Source of the DNA: Roseiarcus sp963833955 | Lineage (GTDB): Bacteria > Pseudomonadota > Alphaproteobacteria > Rhizobiales > Beijerinckiaceae | Length of the DNA: 64,000 nt | Assembly (NCBI GenBank): GCA_963833955.1 | Contig: CAWHZY010000010.1 | Span: forward strand, 282,344 to 346,343 | Direction of reading: 5' to 3' | Shown here: positions 1-9,937 of the stretch, in pieces | Numbering within the stretch: the first letter of the stretch is position 1 | Layout: every line of letters starts with the position of its first letter | Position numbers and translations under genes: made by a program | Notes under the pieces: generated by a model | Databases searched by the model: none | What the model was told of the DNA's origin: nothing | The model's input: the letters and a program-made list of their open reading frames with translations, nothing else

Positions 1-611
1 CGCATCGATTGACGATCCCATTCTTTGCCTCCGCGGGCGTCGCATAGTGGGGTGCTGGCCGGCGACTGGGAATAGATATAGCACGAGTTCTGAATTTAGA
101 AAAGAATTTGTCGTCGGAATTCGTTCCTGTCCCGATCCGCACAGAACGCCTATCGTCTCACGGAGATAAGGCGCGGAAGACATGGGTGGGCGCGAAGGTC
201 CGACGCGGGCCTCTTGCGCCACATTGGCGCTCTTCCGCGCGACGTTGGGCGTGATCCGAAACCAGAGGGGGATGGCGGCCCGCAGCGTGCGCGCACAAAA
301 AAGCGACCGGCGAATATGCGCCGGCTTGCTCGGTGACAGCCACCAGCCGGGCCAACTCTTAGCCGCTTGTTCAATACGTATGTATTTTCGTCGGTATCTG
401 CTCGCTCTAAGGTCAAAATCCAATCAGTTGGACCGGGTTCGACGTGAAGCGGACATTCCCGATCGCAGAGGAGGACATTGGGGGTTGGGGCGGAGCAGCC
501 GTTGTCGGCGTAGTTCCAACGGGCAAGTTTCGAGAAAACCGGCGAATTGCCTGAATTCGATTGACTTTGGAACCGTTAAGTCGCCTCGTGGCGACCAACG
601 GAGCTAAATTC
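1..611. other. Leader region with no supportable gene
   Basis: I see no open frame here with family resemblance. The open frames present on both strands are Arg/Pro/Ser-rich, as expected of non-coding GC-rich DNA. The last bases hold the ribosome binding site (GGAG at 600-603) of the cyclase gene that starts at 612. Confidence 0.5.
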
Positions 612-3600
612 GTGCGCTGTACGGGCTGCGAATTCGACAACCGTGAGGGACGCAAGTTCTGCGCGTCATGCGGCTTGGCGCTCCCGGCGACCTGCCCCGA
701 ATGCGGTCACGCCAACGAGGGCGGGGATCGGTATTGCGGCCGTTGTGGCCGGCTCCTCGCCGACACAGGCGTTGCGCCGCCGGTTGAAGGTCGCAGCGAG
801 GCGCCCGAGGGAGACCGTCGCCCGGTCTCGGTTCTTTTCTGTGATCTGGTTGGCTACACGCGCCTGTCGTCCGAACTGGATCCGGAAGACGTTCATGCGT
901 TGCTGGAACGCTTTTTCACGCTGGTCGACGCGATCGTCGATCGCTTCGGCGGGACCATCGACAAACACATCGGCGACGCGGCGATGGCTCTGTTTGGCGC
1001 GCCGGTCGCTCACGGCAATGACGCCGAGCGGGCAGTGCGCGCCGCCATGCAGAATTCACGCTTCCCTTTCGGAGCTGAACTCGTCGCCTCCGCTTACCGC
1101 GCATATCGGCGTCGCAACCGGCGAGGTCGTCGCAAGTTCGGTCGGCAGCCAGCGCCATCGCAGATATACTGTCACCGGCGAGGCCGCAAACCTCGCCGCG
1201 CGACTTCTGGCGCGCGCCGCCGGCGGAGAAACGCTCGTCTCCGACGATGTCTATCGGGCGACCAGCCACGCAATTGTCTATGAATCCGTCGGCTCGCTGA
1301 CGCTCAAAGGGCTTGATCGTCCCATCCACGCCTGGAAGGCGACCGGGATGAGTGTCGCGGCTGTGGACGCCCAGGCTCTCGTCGGTCGCCGCCCAGAGAT
1401 GGCTCAGTTCCGCGCCGCCCTCGACGCGTGCATCGACGGCCCGTTCGGGGCGGTCATCCTAATCCGCGGCGAGGCCGGCATCGGCAAGACACGGCTGATG
1501 GAAGAGTTGCAATCTGCCGCCGCGGCATCGGGCATGAGGACGCATTCGGGCTTCGTTCTCGATTTCGGGACCGAACGCGGACACGGCGCGGTGCGAATGG
1601 TGGTGGCGGGGCTCATCGGCTTGGGATCCCAGGCGTCGTCCGGCCTTGTCGAAGGCACAATCGATACGGTTTTGAATGAGCTGAGACTGCAATCCGACGA
1701 TGCGCTCTACCTGCGCGATCTCCTCGAGGTTTCGCAGCCGGAGGCGACGCGCGGGTTCTATAAAGCAATGGATGCGGCGACCCGGACGCAGGGCAAGGAG
1801 CGTGTCGTCTCCGAGCTGGTGAAGGCTTCGGCAGATCGCCAACCTCTGCTCGTCGCAGTGGAGGACATCCATTGGGCCGACGCCGAGACGCTCAGCCTTC
1901 TTGCAGCGATTACCCGCGCGACGGCTATGAGCCGCAGCGTTCTGGCGATGACGACGCGTCCCGAAGGCGACCCTCTAGACGCCCATTGGCGCGCACTGGC
2001 GGGCGGCGCAGCCATGATCACCGTCGATCTCTCGCCGCTCTCTCCCGTCGACGCGCTATCGATCGCTCGCCGTTTCATTGACGCCGACGCCTTCGCCACG
2101 CAATGCGTCGAGCGGGCCGACGGCAATCCATTGTTCCTCGAGCAATTGCTCCGAAGCGCGGGAGACCTCGCTGACGGGCGCCTTCCGAGTTCGATCCAAA
2201 ACGTTGTCCTCGCCCGCACCGATCTGCTGTCTGTAGAGGATCGGCGCGCCATCCAGGCCGCCTCCGTCCTTGGCCAGCGCTTCACCCTGCTCCATCTGAG
2301 GGCCTTGCTTCAGGAGCCGCTCTACGCCTGCGACACGCTGGTGCGAAATGTCCTCTTGCGTCCGGTCAGAAACGGCCTCCAGTTCGCTCATGCGTTGGTG
2401 CGCGATGGCGTCTACGGCTCGCTCACGCATGCGCGACGGCGCGAACTGCACAAGACGGCAGCTGCGATCTTCGTCGATGATCCCGTGCTGCGCGCAGAAC
2501 ATCTGGACCGCGCCGGAGACGCCGAAGCGCCCCGGGCCTACGTCGTGGCGTCCAAAGCGCAGGCATCGCTATTCCGGCCCGATCAGGCCGTCGCGCTCGC
2601 AACGCGCGGTCTGGCGCTCGCGACCGCCGGCCGCGACATCGTCGATCTCGCTCTGCTTCTCGGGGACCTCCAGCAGGACGCGGGACGCGGGCTCGAAGCG
2701 CTTGAGGCTTATGGCCGAGCGCTGTTGGGGAGCAAGGCCGAGACCGACCGGCGCCGGGCGCTGCTCGGGCAGGCAGCGGCCAATCGGCTTATCGCGCGTA
2801 TCGATGACGCCTTTTCGGCCTTGGCTGAAGCGGAGCCGTTGGCGGTCGTGGACCTCGACGATCGCGTCCTCGCGGAGATTCATTACCTTCGCGGAAACCT
2901 CCATTTCGCCCGCGGCGCTTTGTCGGCCTGTCGCCGAGAACACGAACTCGCGCTTTCCGCGGCGCGGCGGATCGACTCGCCGGAATGGCAAGCGCGCGCC
3001 CTCAGCGGTCTCGCCGACGCGCAATATATGGACTGTCGGATGGCGACGGCGTTGCATCATTTCGCCGATTGCGTCGCTCTCTGCGACTCTCACGGCTTCC
3101 CGCGCATCGCAGCGCCCAACAGCGTGATGATGGGGCATTGCCAAATCTATACCTGCGCGATCGATCAGGGCCTGGACAACATGCGCAAGGGGCTAGAAAT
3201 TGCGGTCAGGATCGGCAACCGTCATGGGCAGATGTTCGCCACGCAGTCGCTCGGTTTCTGCCTGACGGTGGTTGGTTGCTACTCCGAAGCAAGGGAGTTC
3301 ACGACTAAGGCGCTTGAGCAGGCGCGCGCCCTGAATGCGCGTCGCTACGAGGCGATAGTTCTCGCCATGTGCGCCGAACTCGCTTTGTCTCAGGGCCTCC
3401 GGGGCGAGGCCCTGTCTCTGGCCCGCGCGGGTCGGGACATTTCGGACGCGACTGGACCCGGTTTCGCGGGTCCGCTGATCTTTGGTTTGCTCGCCCTGGC
3501 GGAGGACACGCGGGAAGAAAGGGAGGCTGCGCTGGCGGCCGGAGAGGCGCTGCTGGGCAAAGGCGCAGTGGGCCACAACCATTTCTGGTTCCGGCGCTGC

Positions 3601-3852
3601 GCAATCGAGAGCGCGCTGCTTCTGGAGGATTGGGACGAGGCCGAGAGACAGGCCGAGATACTGCTCCGCCGCATGGCGGAGGAGCCGCTAGCCTATGCCT
3701 CTTGCCTTGCGACACGCGCCCGTGTTTTGGCGCGGCGAGGGCGCGGCGATGCGACCGACGCGGACGAGAAGGAACTCGAACAGACCCAGGCGATTGCCGC
3801 CGCAGCCGGCGTACGATTCGATGCGCTCGGGATCGCTTTGGGTCGCACGTGA
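612..3852 (+). CDS. Class III adenylate/guanylate cyclase with zinc ribbons, AAA-type ATPase and TPR-like C-terminus (frameshifted)
   Basis: Predicted cytosolic cyclase making cAMP or cGMP under control of a large STAND-like module. GTG at 612 is chosen because GGAG lies 8 bases upstream and the protein then opens directly with a zinc ribbon (RCTGC...FCASCG) and a second Cys pair (CPEC...CGRC). The cyclase homology domain follows at about residues 75-245 (VLFCDLVGYT with the metal Asp; HIGDAAMALFGAP). Then come a P-loop ATPase (GEAGIGKTRL near residue 288; Walker-B-like VEDIHWAD near 415) and a helical TPR-like region to the end, about 1,079 residues. A one-base frame change near 1050-1060, inside the cyclase domain, splits the reading: the first frame ends after AVRAAMQ and the second resumes at LTAHIGVATGEVV. 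Both halves are well conserved, so a sequencing indel is more likely than a pseudogene. Substrate specificity cannot be read from the sequence with confidence. Confidence 0.85.
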
Positions 3853-3920
3853 GGCGCCCAAAGCGCCGCCGTTGCGTCATTGTAACCGTCCGACTTGGGT
3901 CGATTGACCCTCGCGAAGCC

Positions 3921-3959
3921 CGACGTTCGGAAGAGCGTCCGTCTCACGACGGGCTATGG
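3921..3959. repeat. Degenerate fragment of the palindromic repeat module
   Basis: The end of this stretch (CGTCCGTCTCACGACGGGC then TATGG) closely resembles the nested module found in the complete repeats at 48975-49101 and 54346-54474. It lies between two convergent cyclase genes, a usual place for such elements. It is a partial, diverged copy. Confidence 0.45.
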
Positions 3960-4000
3960 GGCGCGGCTACAAGGGCCGGTCGACCCAAATGCAATTGGCG

Positions 4001-5291
4001 CTAGGCGAGGCGCCAGACTGTCACCGGCTCCTCGTAGCCGCGCACGGGGAGGGGCCCGAGCGGCAGAGCCTCGCCGACGGCGTCCCCCGCCGCCTTAAGC
4101 ACGGTGTCGGAGACGATGAGTTGCGAGCCCACCTCTTTGTTGAGGCTCTCAAGCCGCGAGGCCAGATTCACCGTGTCGCCGATGACCGTATATTCCTTGC
4201 GGCGCGGCGAACCGACCGTCCCGGCCACCGCCTGACCGACATGGATGCCGATGCCGAGGCGGATCGGCCAGGGATTGCCGATGTTGCTCGCCTCGACGGC
4301 GCTCAGCATCTCGCGCGCGGCTTCGACGGCGTTCGCAGCTTCGAGCGGATCGTCGATCGGCGCGCCGAAAATGGCGAGCAGCCCGTCGCCCAGAAACTTG
4401 TTCACAATGCCGTTGTGCCGGTCGACGGCGTCGACCAGGATCTCAAAGACGTCGTCGAGGCGCTCGACGACTTCGGCCGGCGTCCGACTGCGCGCCGCCG
4501 CGGTGAAGCTGCGGATGTCGACGAACATCACGCAAACCCGCCGCATCTCGCTGAGCTCGGCGGCGCCGATCGCGAGCAATTGCTCGACCACCCGCGGCGA
4601 AACGTGTTGACCGAAGAGGTTGGTCACTTCGTCGCGGGCCGACGCCGCGGCGAGCGCGCGGCGGAAATGGCTCTTGATCGTCGCTCCGACAGAGCCGGCC
4701 AGCAAGCCGGCGGCGAGAAGGACGGCGCTGCGGGTCAGATGATAGCCGATGCTGAAGGTCGGGTCCTCGGTTTGCCAGCCGAGATGGAGGGTGACTGAGG
4801 CGAGGGCGAAGAGTTCGACCGCGGCGACCGCGCCGGTAAAGGCTGAGAGGGCGAAATCCAGCCGCAGAGTCGAGAGAATGATGAAGAGAAAATAGAGATG
4901 CGCCGGCCACATGCCGAAAATGATGGCGGGCGCGGGCAGATAGCCTGCGAGGAGAAAGAGCAGCACGGTCGGAAAGCTCGTTTCGACGAGCGCGTTCGCA
5001 TAGCGCGCGAAAACCGGATAATTTCGACCGCGGCGAAGGAACATCGTGACCAGGCCGGCCGCGAACAGTTCGTAGGCGATGAAGGCCGAGAACGCCGCCA
5101 AGGCGGCGCGCTCCGGGAGTCGGTCGTGATAGATCGACCGGACGAAGCCGGGGGCGAGCGTCGCGGTCAAGAGGATCAGAACGAGGATGAAGGTCTGCAG
5201 GCCGGCCAGGATGAGCATGCGCCGCCGCTCGCTGACCAGAATCTCGCGGTTCAGCAGGCGCTGAAACGGGGTCGTCGGCGGGATCGTCCAT
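4001..5291 (-). CDS. Membrane-anchored class III adenylate/guanylate cyclase (frameshifted near start)
   Basis: Integral-membrane nucleotide cyclase of about 430 residues. The N-terminal half has about six hydrophobic segments (beginning LILAGLQTFILVLILLTATL). The C-terminal half is a cyclase homology domain with RVCVMFVDIRSFT (first metal Asp), NKFLGDGLLAIFGAP and EYTVIGDTVNLASRLE. The open frame's first usable start gives MLILAG, but the same frame continues upstream through FQRLLNREILVSERRR, a pre-membrane segment I recognise from this cyclase group, and lacks a start codon there. ATG at 5291 lies in another frame and reads MDDPADDP. A one-base indel near 5262-5275 would join the two, so I extend the gene to 5291. 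It converges on the cyclase at 612-3852 and has a different architecture, so the two are not recent duplicates. Confidence 0.8.
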
Positions 5292-5632
5292 CTCGATCTT
5301 TCGGGGCGGCGGTGAGCCGTGAAGGCGCGGTCGTGTTCCCTTTACGACCGCGACCCTATCGACGCCGGCTATTTTCGCAGACGGCGGGAAGGTTTTCAGC
5401 CCCCTGTCCGGCGCCGGCGGCCGACGGCGGACGCGCCGTGGCGGGGGCGTCCGATTGGCCTTGTGGAGCGCGCCGACATAGGCTATGAACACCCAATCGA
5501 GTTTCGGCCGGACGACTTGGCCTCGCCGCGCGCTACGCGTCGGACTGACGACCTTCTTCCTAAATCTCGATTACTCCGAGCCGGTTGCGCGATTGCGCCG
5601 CCTATCTAAACACGTACTTGAAAGAAGTTCTC
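5292..5632. other. Intergenic region upstream of the cold-shock gene
   Basis: About 340 bases with no coding signal that I trust. The right part probably contains the promoter and 5' leader of the cold-shock gene at 5633; long structured leaders are usual for that family. I could not assign promoter boxes. Confidence 0.4.
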
Positions 5633-5842
5633 ATGACGCAAGGAACCGTAAAGTGGTTCAACAGCCAAAAAGGCTTTGGCTTCATCCAGCCGGACGATGG
5701 CAGCAAGGATGTCTTCGTGCACATCAGCGCCGTTGAGCGCGCCGGGCTCTACAGCCTCAACGAGGGACAGAAGGTTACTTTTGACCTCGTCGCAGATCGA
5801 AAGACTGGCAAGTCCTCGGCGGATAACCTGAAGGCCGCCTGA
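5633..5842 (+). CDS. CspA-family cold-shock protein
   Basis: A 69-residue single-domain cold-shock protein that binds single-stranded RNA/DNA. It has both RNA-binding motifs, RNP1-like KGFGFI and RNP2-like VFVHIS, after the typical opening GTVKWFN, and it ends SADNLKAA as many rhizobial homologues do. ATG at 5633 is preceded by a purine-rich AAAGAAG. The same frame is open slightly further upstream but that extension has no family match. The gene is monocistronic with a clear terminator at 5911-5946. Whether it is cold-induced or constitutive cannot be judged here. Confidence 0.95.
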   Translation: MTQGTVKWFNSQKGFGFIQPDDGSKDVFVHISAVERAGLYSLNEGQKVTFDLVADRKTGKSSADNLKAA

Positions 5843-5910
5843 TCGGCAAAGCCTGACAGCCATATCGCCTTGACCACGGATGTACTGGCAGGGCTAATGT
5901 GGTTCGAGAT

Positions 5911-5946
5911 CCCGCGTCCGGCTTGCCGTGCGCGGGTTTTTGTTTT
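5911..5946 (+). terminator. Intrinsic terminator of the cold-shock gene
   Basis: CCCGCG at 5911-5916 pairs with CGCGGG at 5931-5936, with additional CGGC/GCCG pairing inside, followed at once by TTTTTGTTTT. It lies 69 bases after the stop codon of the cold-shock gene. Confidence 0.85.
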
Positions 5947-6097
5947 GTGGGGCTTCGTCTGGCGGCGAGCCGCGTGATCGAGAACGAGCGCGTTCGCGTC
6001 GGCTGTCGAGGAAATGCAAGAAGCGGGATCGCTTGACCGCGGAGAAGGCGTCTTTTCACCCACGTTCTGACGAGAAGGCCAGAGAGGCCGCCAAATC

Positions 6098-6382
6098 ATG
6101 ACCCTCCACAAATTCGTGATCGGGCAAGCTGTCGACTTCGACAGGATGCTCCCATCGATGTCGAGGCCCAAGGGTCCGTTTGAGATCGTAGGCGTGCTGT
6201 CGGTCGACGACGCCAATTCGCCCACCTATCGCATCAAGAGCAAAGCCGAGCTTTTCTCGCGCGCCGCCAAAGAAATCGACCTCGTAGCCGTCGACTTGCC
6301 GCCGAGCGAACAAGCGGCCGCGGCGGTATGGGCCGATCCCGTGTCTGGACGATGGCTGCCTCGGCCGAACCGGTCGCGGTGA
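6098..6382 (+). CDS. Conserved hypothetical protein, 94 residues
   Basis: A small soluble protein of unknown function. The first 70 residues show the pattern of a short hypothetical family that I associate with Hyphomicrobiales: an opening like MTLHKFVIGQAV, then a central EIVGVLSVDD and the block YRIKSKAELFSRAAKE. The tail after about residue 70 is less convincing. A purine-rich AGAGAGG precedes the ATG. It stands alone between the cold-shock gene and the convergent SIMPL gene. The sequence shows no membrane segment, signal peptide or catalytic motif. Confidence 0.65.
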   Translation: MTLHKFVIGQAVDFDRMLPSMSRPKGPFEIVGVLSVDDANSPTYRIKSKAELFSRAAKEIDLVAVDLPPSEQAAAAVWADPVSGRWLPRPNRSR

Positions 6383-6421
6383 CGATCTCGACGAATTTCA
6401 GCCCGGCTCGAGGCGGCCGGC

Positions 6422-7144
6422 TCACTGGGTCAGCTCAAACCGCGCGGTGACGGTCACGGTCAGCTTGTCCTCGCCCGCTTCGATCGGCGTCGGCGCGGGA
6501 GCGCCGGCCGCAAAGGCGCGAGAGAAGGCGACGGGCATTGGGCGGCCGGCCTCTTCGGTGAGCACCATCAGCCTGCCGATTCTCGCGCCTCCCGCGCCCG
6601 CGTAGATCTCGGCCTTCCGCCTCGCGTCGGCGACCGCCAACGGCCGCGCTTTGTCGAGTAGCGCGCTCGGGTCATTGTGGCCGAAGCCGATACCGTAGAT
6701 CGAGTTGGCGCCGGCGGCCACGGCCTTGTCGATGAGCGCGCCAAGACGCGGAATGTCGCGAAGCGTTACGGTCAGGTTGTTGCTCACGCTGTATCCGGTG
6801 ATCGTCGGCGCGGTCTGCTGGCCGGGCGAGGGCTGCGAGAACATTGGCGAAATCGACAGTTCGGAAGTCTGGATATCGGCGGGAGCGACCCCCTCCGCCT
6901 TGATCAGGGAAACGAGGGCGTTGGCTGCTTTGGCGTTGGCCGCCATCGCCTCGCCCGCATTTTTGCCGGTGCTGGTCACGGCAAGCGTCACTCGGGCGAA
7001 ATCGGGCGTGGCGCCGACGCTGCCTTCGCCGCTGACTTCGACCCAGCGGTCGTTGCTGCTGTCGCCCGAGCGCTCGAGCGCTCGCGCGGGCGCAATTGCC
7101 GCGAGCGTCGCCAGGAATGTGATTAAAACCAACCTGAGCCGCAT
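6422..7144 (-). CDS. Exported SIMPL-domain (DUF541) protein
   Basis: A periplasmic protein of about 240 residues with an N-terminal signal peptide (MRLRLVLITFLATLAAIAPARA) and one SIMPL/DUF541 domain. The domain is recognisable by VSGEGSVGATPDFARVTL near the mature N-terminus, the central SISPMFS...ITGYSVSNNLTVTLRDI, and the C-terminal DARRKAEIYAGAGGARIGRL and KLTVTVTARFEL. I start at the ATG at 7144 and not the one at 7150, because GGGAGG abuts the latter and stands 6 bases from the former. The family is widespread; in some bacteria it is linked to stress or outer-membrane proteins, but its biochemical role is not established. Confidence 0.9.
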   Translation of the reverse strand: MRLRLVLITFLATLAAIAPARALERSGDSSNDRWVEVSGEGSVGATPDFARVTLAVTSTGKNAGEAMAANAKAANALVSLIKAEGVAPADIQTSELSISPMFSQPSPGQQTAPTITGYSVSNNLTVTLRDIPRLGALIDKAVAAGANSIYGIGFGHNDPSALLDKARPLAVADARRKAEIYAGAGGARIGRLMVLTEEAGRPMPVAFSRAFAAGAPAPTPIEAGEDKLTVTVTARFELTQ

Positions 7145-7369
7145 AGGCATCCTCCCAGTCCGAGCCGCGTGTCGCGTATGAGGGATCAGAGCGCAAAGTA
7201 TGGCGACCTCGGGGCGGATTGCGGATCGCGGTCGGCGTCTTCGGAAGGCCGCAATGAAAACGCGCCGCACTTGGAACTCCAATTTCCCTCATTCCACGCG
7301 GGCTCAAAGCCCTATAAAGTCGCGCGGAGGCGCGATTTCGAAATTAAAAGACGGCGCCGCACGGGGGAC

Positions 7370-7600
7370 GCGCCATCTCCGCTTCGCTGCCCACCTACGA
7401 CTTGATTCCTTTGCCCGGCGAGGGCCCGGAAGACGTCGTGGTCGGCTCGGACGGCTCGATATGCACGGGACGGGCAGAGCCTCATCGTCGCGGAGACCAC
7501 GGGACGGCGTCTGCTTCGTCTGTGGCTCGCTGGTCCGCATGCGGGACCTGCCAGGCTGAGAGATCCCAATGGGCGCCGTAGGCTCGGGCGTTCGTCCGCC
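7370..7600 (+). pseudogene. Probable remnant of an SMP-30/gluconolactonase-like gene
   Basis: One frame reads LPTYDLIPLPGEGPEDVVV followed by GSDGSI. This looks like the opening blade of SMP-30/strictosidine-synthase-like beta-propellers, where GPEDVVV is typical. After a frame change, AGPHAGPARLRDPNG resembles the next blade (consensus near DAHAGLLRLDP). No full-length frame exists and the quinone oxidoreductase begins at 7665 on the other strand, so I read it as a decayed 5' fragment. The flanking bases 7145-7369 show nothing recognisable beyond the SIMPL promoter region. Confidence 0.35.
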
Positions 7601-7664
7601 CGCCTCGACCGATCGTCCCGCGTGGCTTTGAAGCGCCCAGAACGAAGCCTCGATGAGCGGCGCT

Positions 7665-8657
7665 TCACCCGACAAGCACCACCTTGCCAATATGGCTTCC
7701 GCTTTCCACGTACGCGTGCGCCGCGCCGGCTTCGGCCAAGGGGAAGATCTTGTCGACGATCGGCTTGATTTTGCCGGCTTCGATCCAGGGCCAGACGCGG
7801 GCTTCGACGGCGGCGGCGAGCCGCGCCTTTTCGTCGGCTGAGCGAGGCCGGAGCGTCGATCCGGTGAGGATCAGCCGGTCGCGCATCAGGCGCATGAGGT
7901 CGATTTCCGCTTTCGCTCCGCCCTGAGTTGCGATGAGGACATTGCGCCCGAGCGGCTTCAGGCAGGCAAGGTTCTTCGGCGTATAGGCGCCGCCGACCAT
8001 GTCCAGAATGACGTCGGCTCCGCCTTCGGCCTTGATCCGCTCCACGAAATCTTCAGCCTTGGCGTCGATCGCGACGTCGGCGCCGAGCTTCAGCGCCGCC
8101 GCCGCTTTATCTGCGCCGCGACTGGTGGCGATCACCCTGGCGCCCGCCGCCTTCGCCATCTGGATCGCCATGACGCCGATGCCGGATGTGCCGCCATGCA
8201 CCACGAAGGTCTCGCCGGGTTTGAGGGCTCCGCTTTCCAACACATTCGCGAAGACAGTGAAGGCGGTTTCCGGCAGGGCCGCGGCTTGCACCAGGCTCAG
8301 GCCCTTGGGGATCGGCAAGACGTGCCGGGAATCGACCCGGCAATATTCCGCGTAGCCACCCCCGCCCAGAAGTGCGCAGACCTGATCGCCAACCGACCAC
8401 CGGGCCGCATTCGCGCCGACCGCCGCCACCTCTCCCGCGACTTCCAGGCCCAATATGTCGGGCGCGCCGGGCGGCGGGGGATAAAGGCCCATGCGCTGAA
8501 TGATGTCCGGTCGATTCACCCCCGCAGCCTTCATGTGGATCAGGAGCTCTCCGGGACCCGGTTTGGGAGTTGGAACGCTCGCAGCCTTCAACGCCTCGGC
8601 TGGGCCCTTGCCGCCCTCGACAATCGCGGCAGTCATGGTGTCGGGGATCGAGCTCAC
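7665..8657 (-). CDS. NAD(P)H-quinone oxidoreductase, zeta-crystallin/PIG3 type
   Basis: A cytosolic medium-chain dehydrogenase/reductase of 330 residues that should transfer electrons from NADPH to quinones or related carbonyls. It shows the GroES-like N-terminal domain (VNRPDIIQRMGLYPPPPGAP, LGLEVAGEV) and the Rossmann domain (VVHGGTSGIGVMAIQMAKA). It lacks the Cys ligands of zinc-dependent relatives. MGLYPPPPGAPDILGLE is typical of the PIG3 subgroup. Length is normal. The hydrolase-family gene ending at 8673 lies 16 bases upstream on the same strand, so the two are probably co-transcribed. Confidence 0.92.
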   Translation of the reverse strand: MSSIPDTMTAAIVEGGKGPAEALKAASVPTPKPGPGELLIHMKAAGVNRPDIIQRMGLYPPPPGAPDILGLEVAGEVAAVGANAARWSVGDQVCALLGGGGYAEYCRVDSRHVLPIPKGLSLVQAAALPETAFTVFANVLESGALKPGETFVVHGGTSGIGVMAIQMAKAAGARVIATSRGADKAAAALKLGADVAIDAKAEDFVERIKAEGGADVILDMVGGAYTPKNLACLKPLGRNVLIATQGGAKAEIDLMRLMRDRLILTGSTLRPRSADEKARLAAAVEARVWPWIEAGKIKPIVDKIFPLAEAGAAHAYVESGSHIGKVVLVG

Positions 8658-8672
8658 GGGAGGCTTTTCTCT

Positions 8673-9212
8673 TTACGGCGACGTGGGCGGCGCCGCGCTC
8701 GAGCGATAGCGGAAATCGCAATGGCTCGCGCCGCCCATGATGGTCTGGGTCCGCGTCAGCTTGATGCGCGGGTCATAGCCCTCGCAGAACGCGCCGTCGC
8801 GGTTGCACGACAGGATGTCGCCGATGTCGCCGAGCCCCATGGCTTTATACGTTTCCGCGTAGCGACAACGCCTGACGTTGAAATCGAGCACGCCGGCCCT
8901 GTCGTCGATCAATTCGATCGTGAGCGCGTCGTCCTTGGTCCAGAGCGGCAGGATCGCCTTGAAGCTTTCGAGATCGGCTCCGTCGTTCGCGCGCGCGGCC
9001 ATCTCCGCTCCCGCGTCGATCGCCGCGCGGCGGATGGCGCGGCGCAGGATGTCGCGCGCCTTCTCTTGCCCCAGCGCCTGCCGCATCTCGTCATAGATCG
9101 GCGCGATGATCGCCGCCTCGATTCTGCGGCGCGCAAGAATGCCGAGTTCGCCGTCGCCCTTGTTCGTGCGGTCATCCATAAGCCGAAAGCCTGCGCCGGG
9201 CGCGCGGGCCAT
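8673..9212 (-). CDS. L-2-amino-thiazoline-4-carboxylic acid hydrolase family protein
   Basis: About 179 residues resembling the family named for the Pseudomonas enzyme that opens 2-amino-thiazoline-4-carboxylate. Recognition rests on the helical N-terminal part (LARRRIEAAIIAPIYDEM), the central LDFNVRRCRYAETYKAMGL and the C-terminal LTRTQTIMGGASHCDFRY, which holds conserved Cys and His. Most members have not been tested, so the substrate is uncertain. The first 11 residues (MARAPGAGFRL) may not be translated: a second ATG at 9179 gives MDDRTNKGDGELG, which aligns better with the expected start. It precedes and is probably co-transcribed with the quinone oxidoreductase. Confidence 0.75.
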   Translation of the reverse strand: MARAPGAGFRLMDDRTNKGDGELGILARRRIEAAIIAPIYDEMRQALGQEKARDILRRAIRRAAIDAGAEMAARANDGADLESFKAILPLWTKDDALTIELIDDRAGVLDFNVRRCRYAETYKAMGLGDIGDILSCNRDGAFCEGYDPRIKLTRTQTIMGGASHCDFRYRSSAAPPTSP

Positions 9213-9326
9213 GTCAAATTCGCGAGCGTCTTATGTCGGCGACTTGACAGAAGTCGGGGGAGCCGACGAGTCTGGCCCGGCGGAGACACGAGTTCGCGCG
9301 TTTGCGCCCAAGGGAGGAGAGGCCCC

Positions 9327-9725
9327 ATGCCGATTGCCCGGATGGATCATTTCACCATCCTCACGACCAACGCCGAAAAGACGGTCGGGTTCTATAACGA
9401 CATTCTCGGCTTTACCTCCGGCCCGCGCCCGGCGTTCTCGTTTCCCGGCGCCTGGCTCTACAACGACGGCAAGGCGGTGCTGCATGTCGTGGAGAGACCG
9501 TCCATTCCGGAAGGCGGCGGCGTGCTCGACCATATTGCGTTCTGGGGTACGGACCCGTCGGCCTATGTGGCCAAGCTCAAGGCGCGCGGAATGAAATACG
9601 ATCTGAGGCGCTTGCCTGAGAACGGTCACGCGGGCGGCTTATGGCAATTGTTTTTCTTCGACCCGAGCGGCGCGCGGGTCGAGATCGACTTTGCGGCGAG
9701 CGAGACGGTGGAAGGGCAGGGGTAG
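9327..9725 (+). CDS. VOC (glyoxalase/bleomycin-resistance) family protein
   Basis: A 132-residue single-domain metalloprotein of the vicinal-oxygen-chelate fold. It has the expected opening RMDHFTILTTNAEKTVGFY, the repeated HIAFWG edge with its His, and the terminal LFFFDPSGARVEIDF with the metal-binding Glu. ATG at 9327 is preceded by a strong GGGAGGAGAGG. Members include lyases, dioxygenases and resistance proteins, and nothing here identifies the substrate. The upstream divergent gene ends its 5' region about 115 bases away. Confidence 0.88.
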   Translation: MPIARMDHFTILTTNAEKTVGFYNDILGFTSGPRPAFSFPGAWLYNDGKAVLHVVERPSIPEGGGVLDHIAFWGTDPSAYVAKLKARGMKYDLRRLPENGHAGGLWQLFFFDPSGARVEIDFAASETVEGQG

Positions 9726-9727
9726 CG

Positions 9728-9860
9728 CGTGCGGCCTCGTCCCGAGGAGCGCCGAAGGCGTCTCGACGGACGCTCCATAGGAAGCGGGCCGGCGCCGCCG
9801 ACTGGATCATTCCTCGAGGCCGCTACGCGGCGCCTCGAGACATGAGGATAAGGGTTCGAT
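9728..9860. repeat. Composite palindromic repeat (two imperfect hairpins)
   Basis: Two short palindromes lie side by side: one built on CCTCGTCCCGAGGAGCGCC and its near-complement CGTCTCGACGGACG, and one with CCTCGAGGCCGC pairing GCGGCGCCTCGAG, closed by ATGAGGATAAGGG. Similar CCTC...GAGG hairpins are dispersed in many rhizobial genomes. The unit fills the gap between the VOC gene and kdsA and may act as an attenuator or simply be an interspersed repeat. Confidence 0.55.
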
Positions 9861-9937
9861 GAGTCGCGTCGCGATCACGCGCTTGCCATCACGTCTCGCC
9901 TCCCGCTAAGAGCCGCGGCCGAAAGCGGGACATCTCT

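Noticed and set aside
182..607. A 141-codon plus-strand frame before the first cyclase
   Set aside because: Arg/Ser-rich with no domain pattern, and it overlaps the cyclase ribosome binding site.
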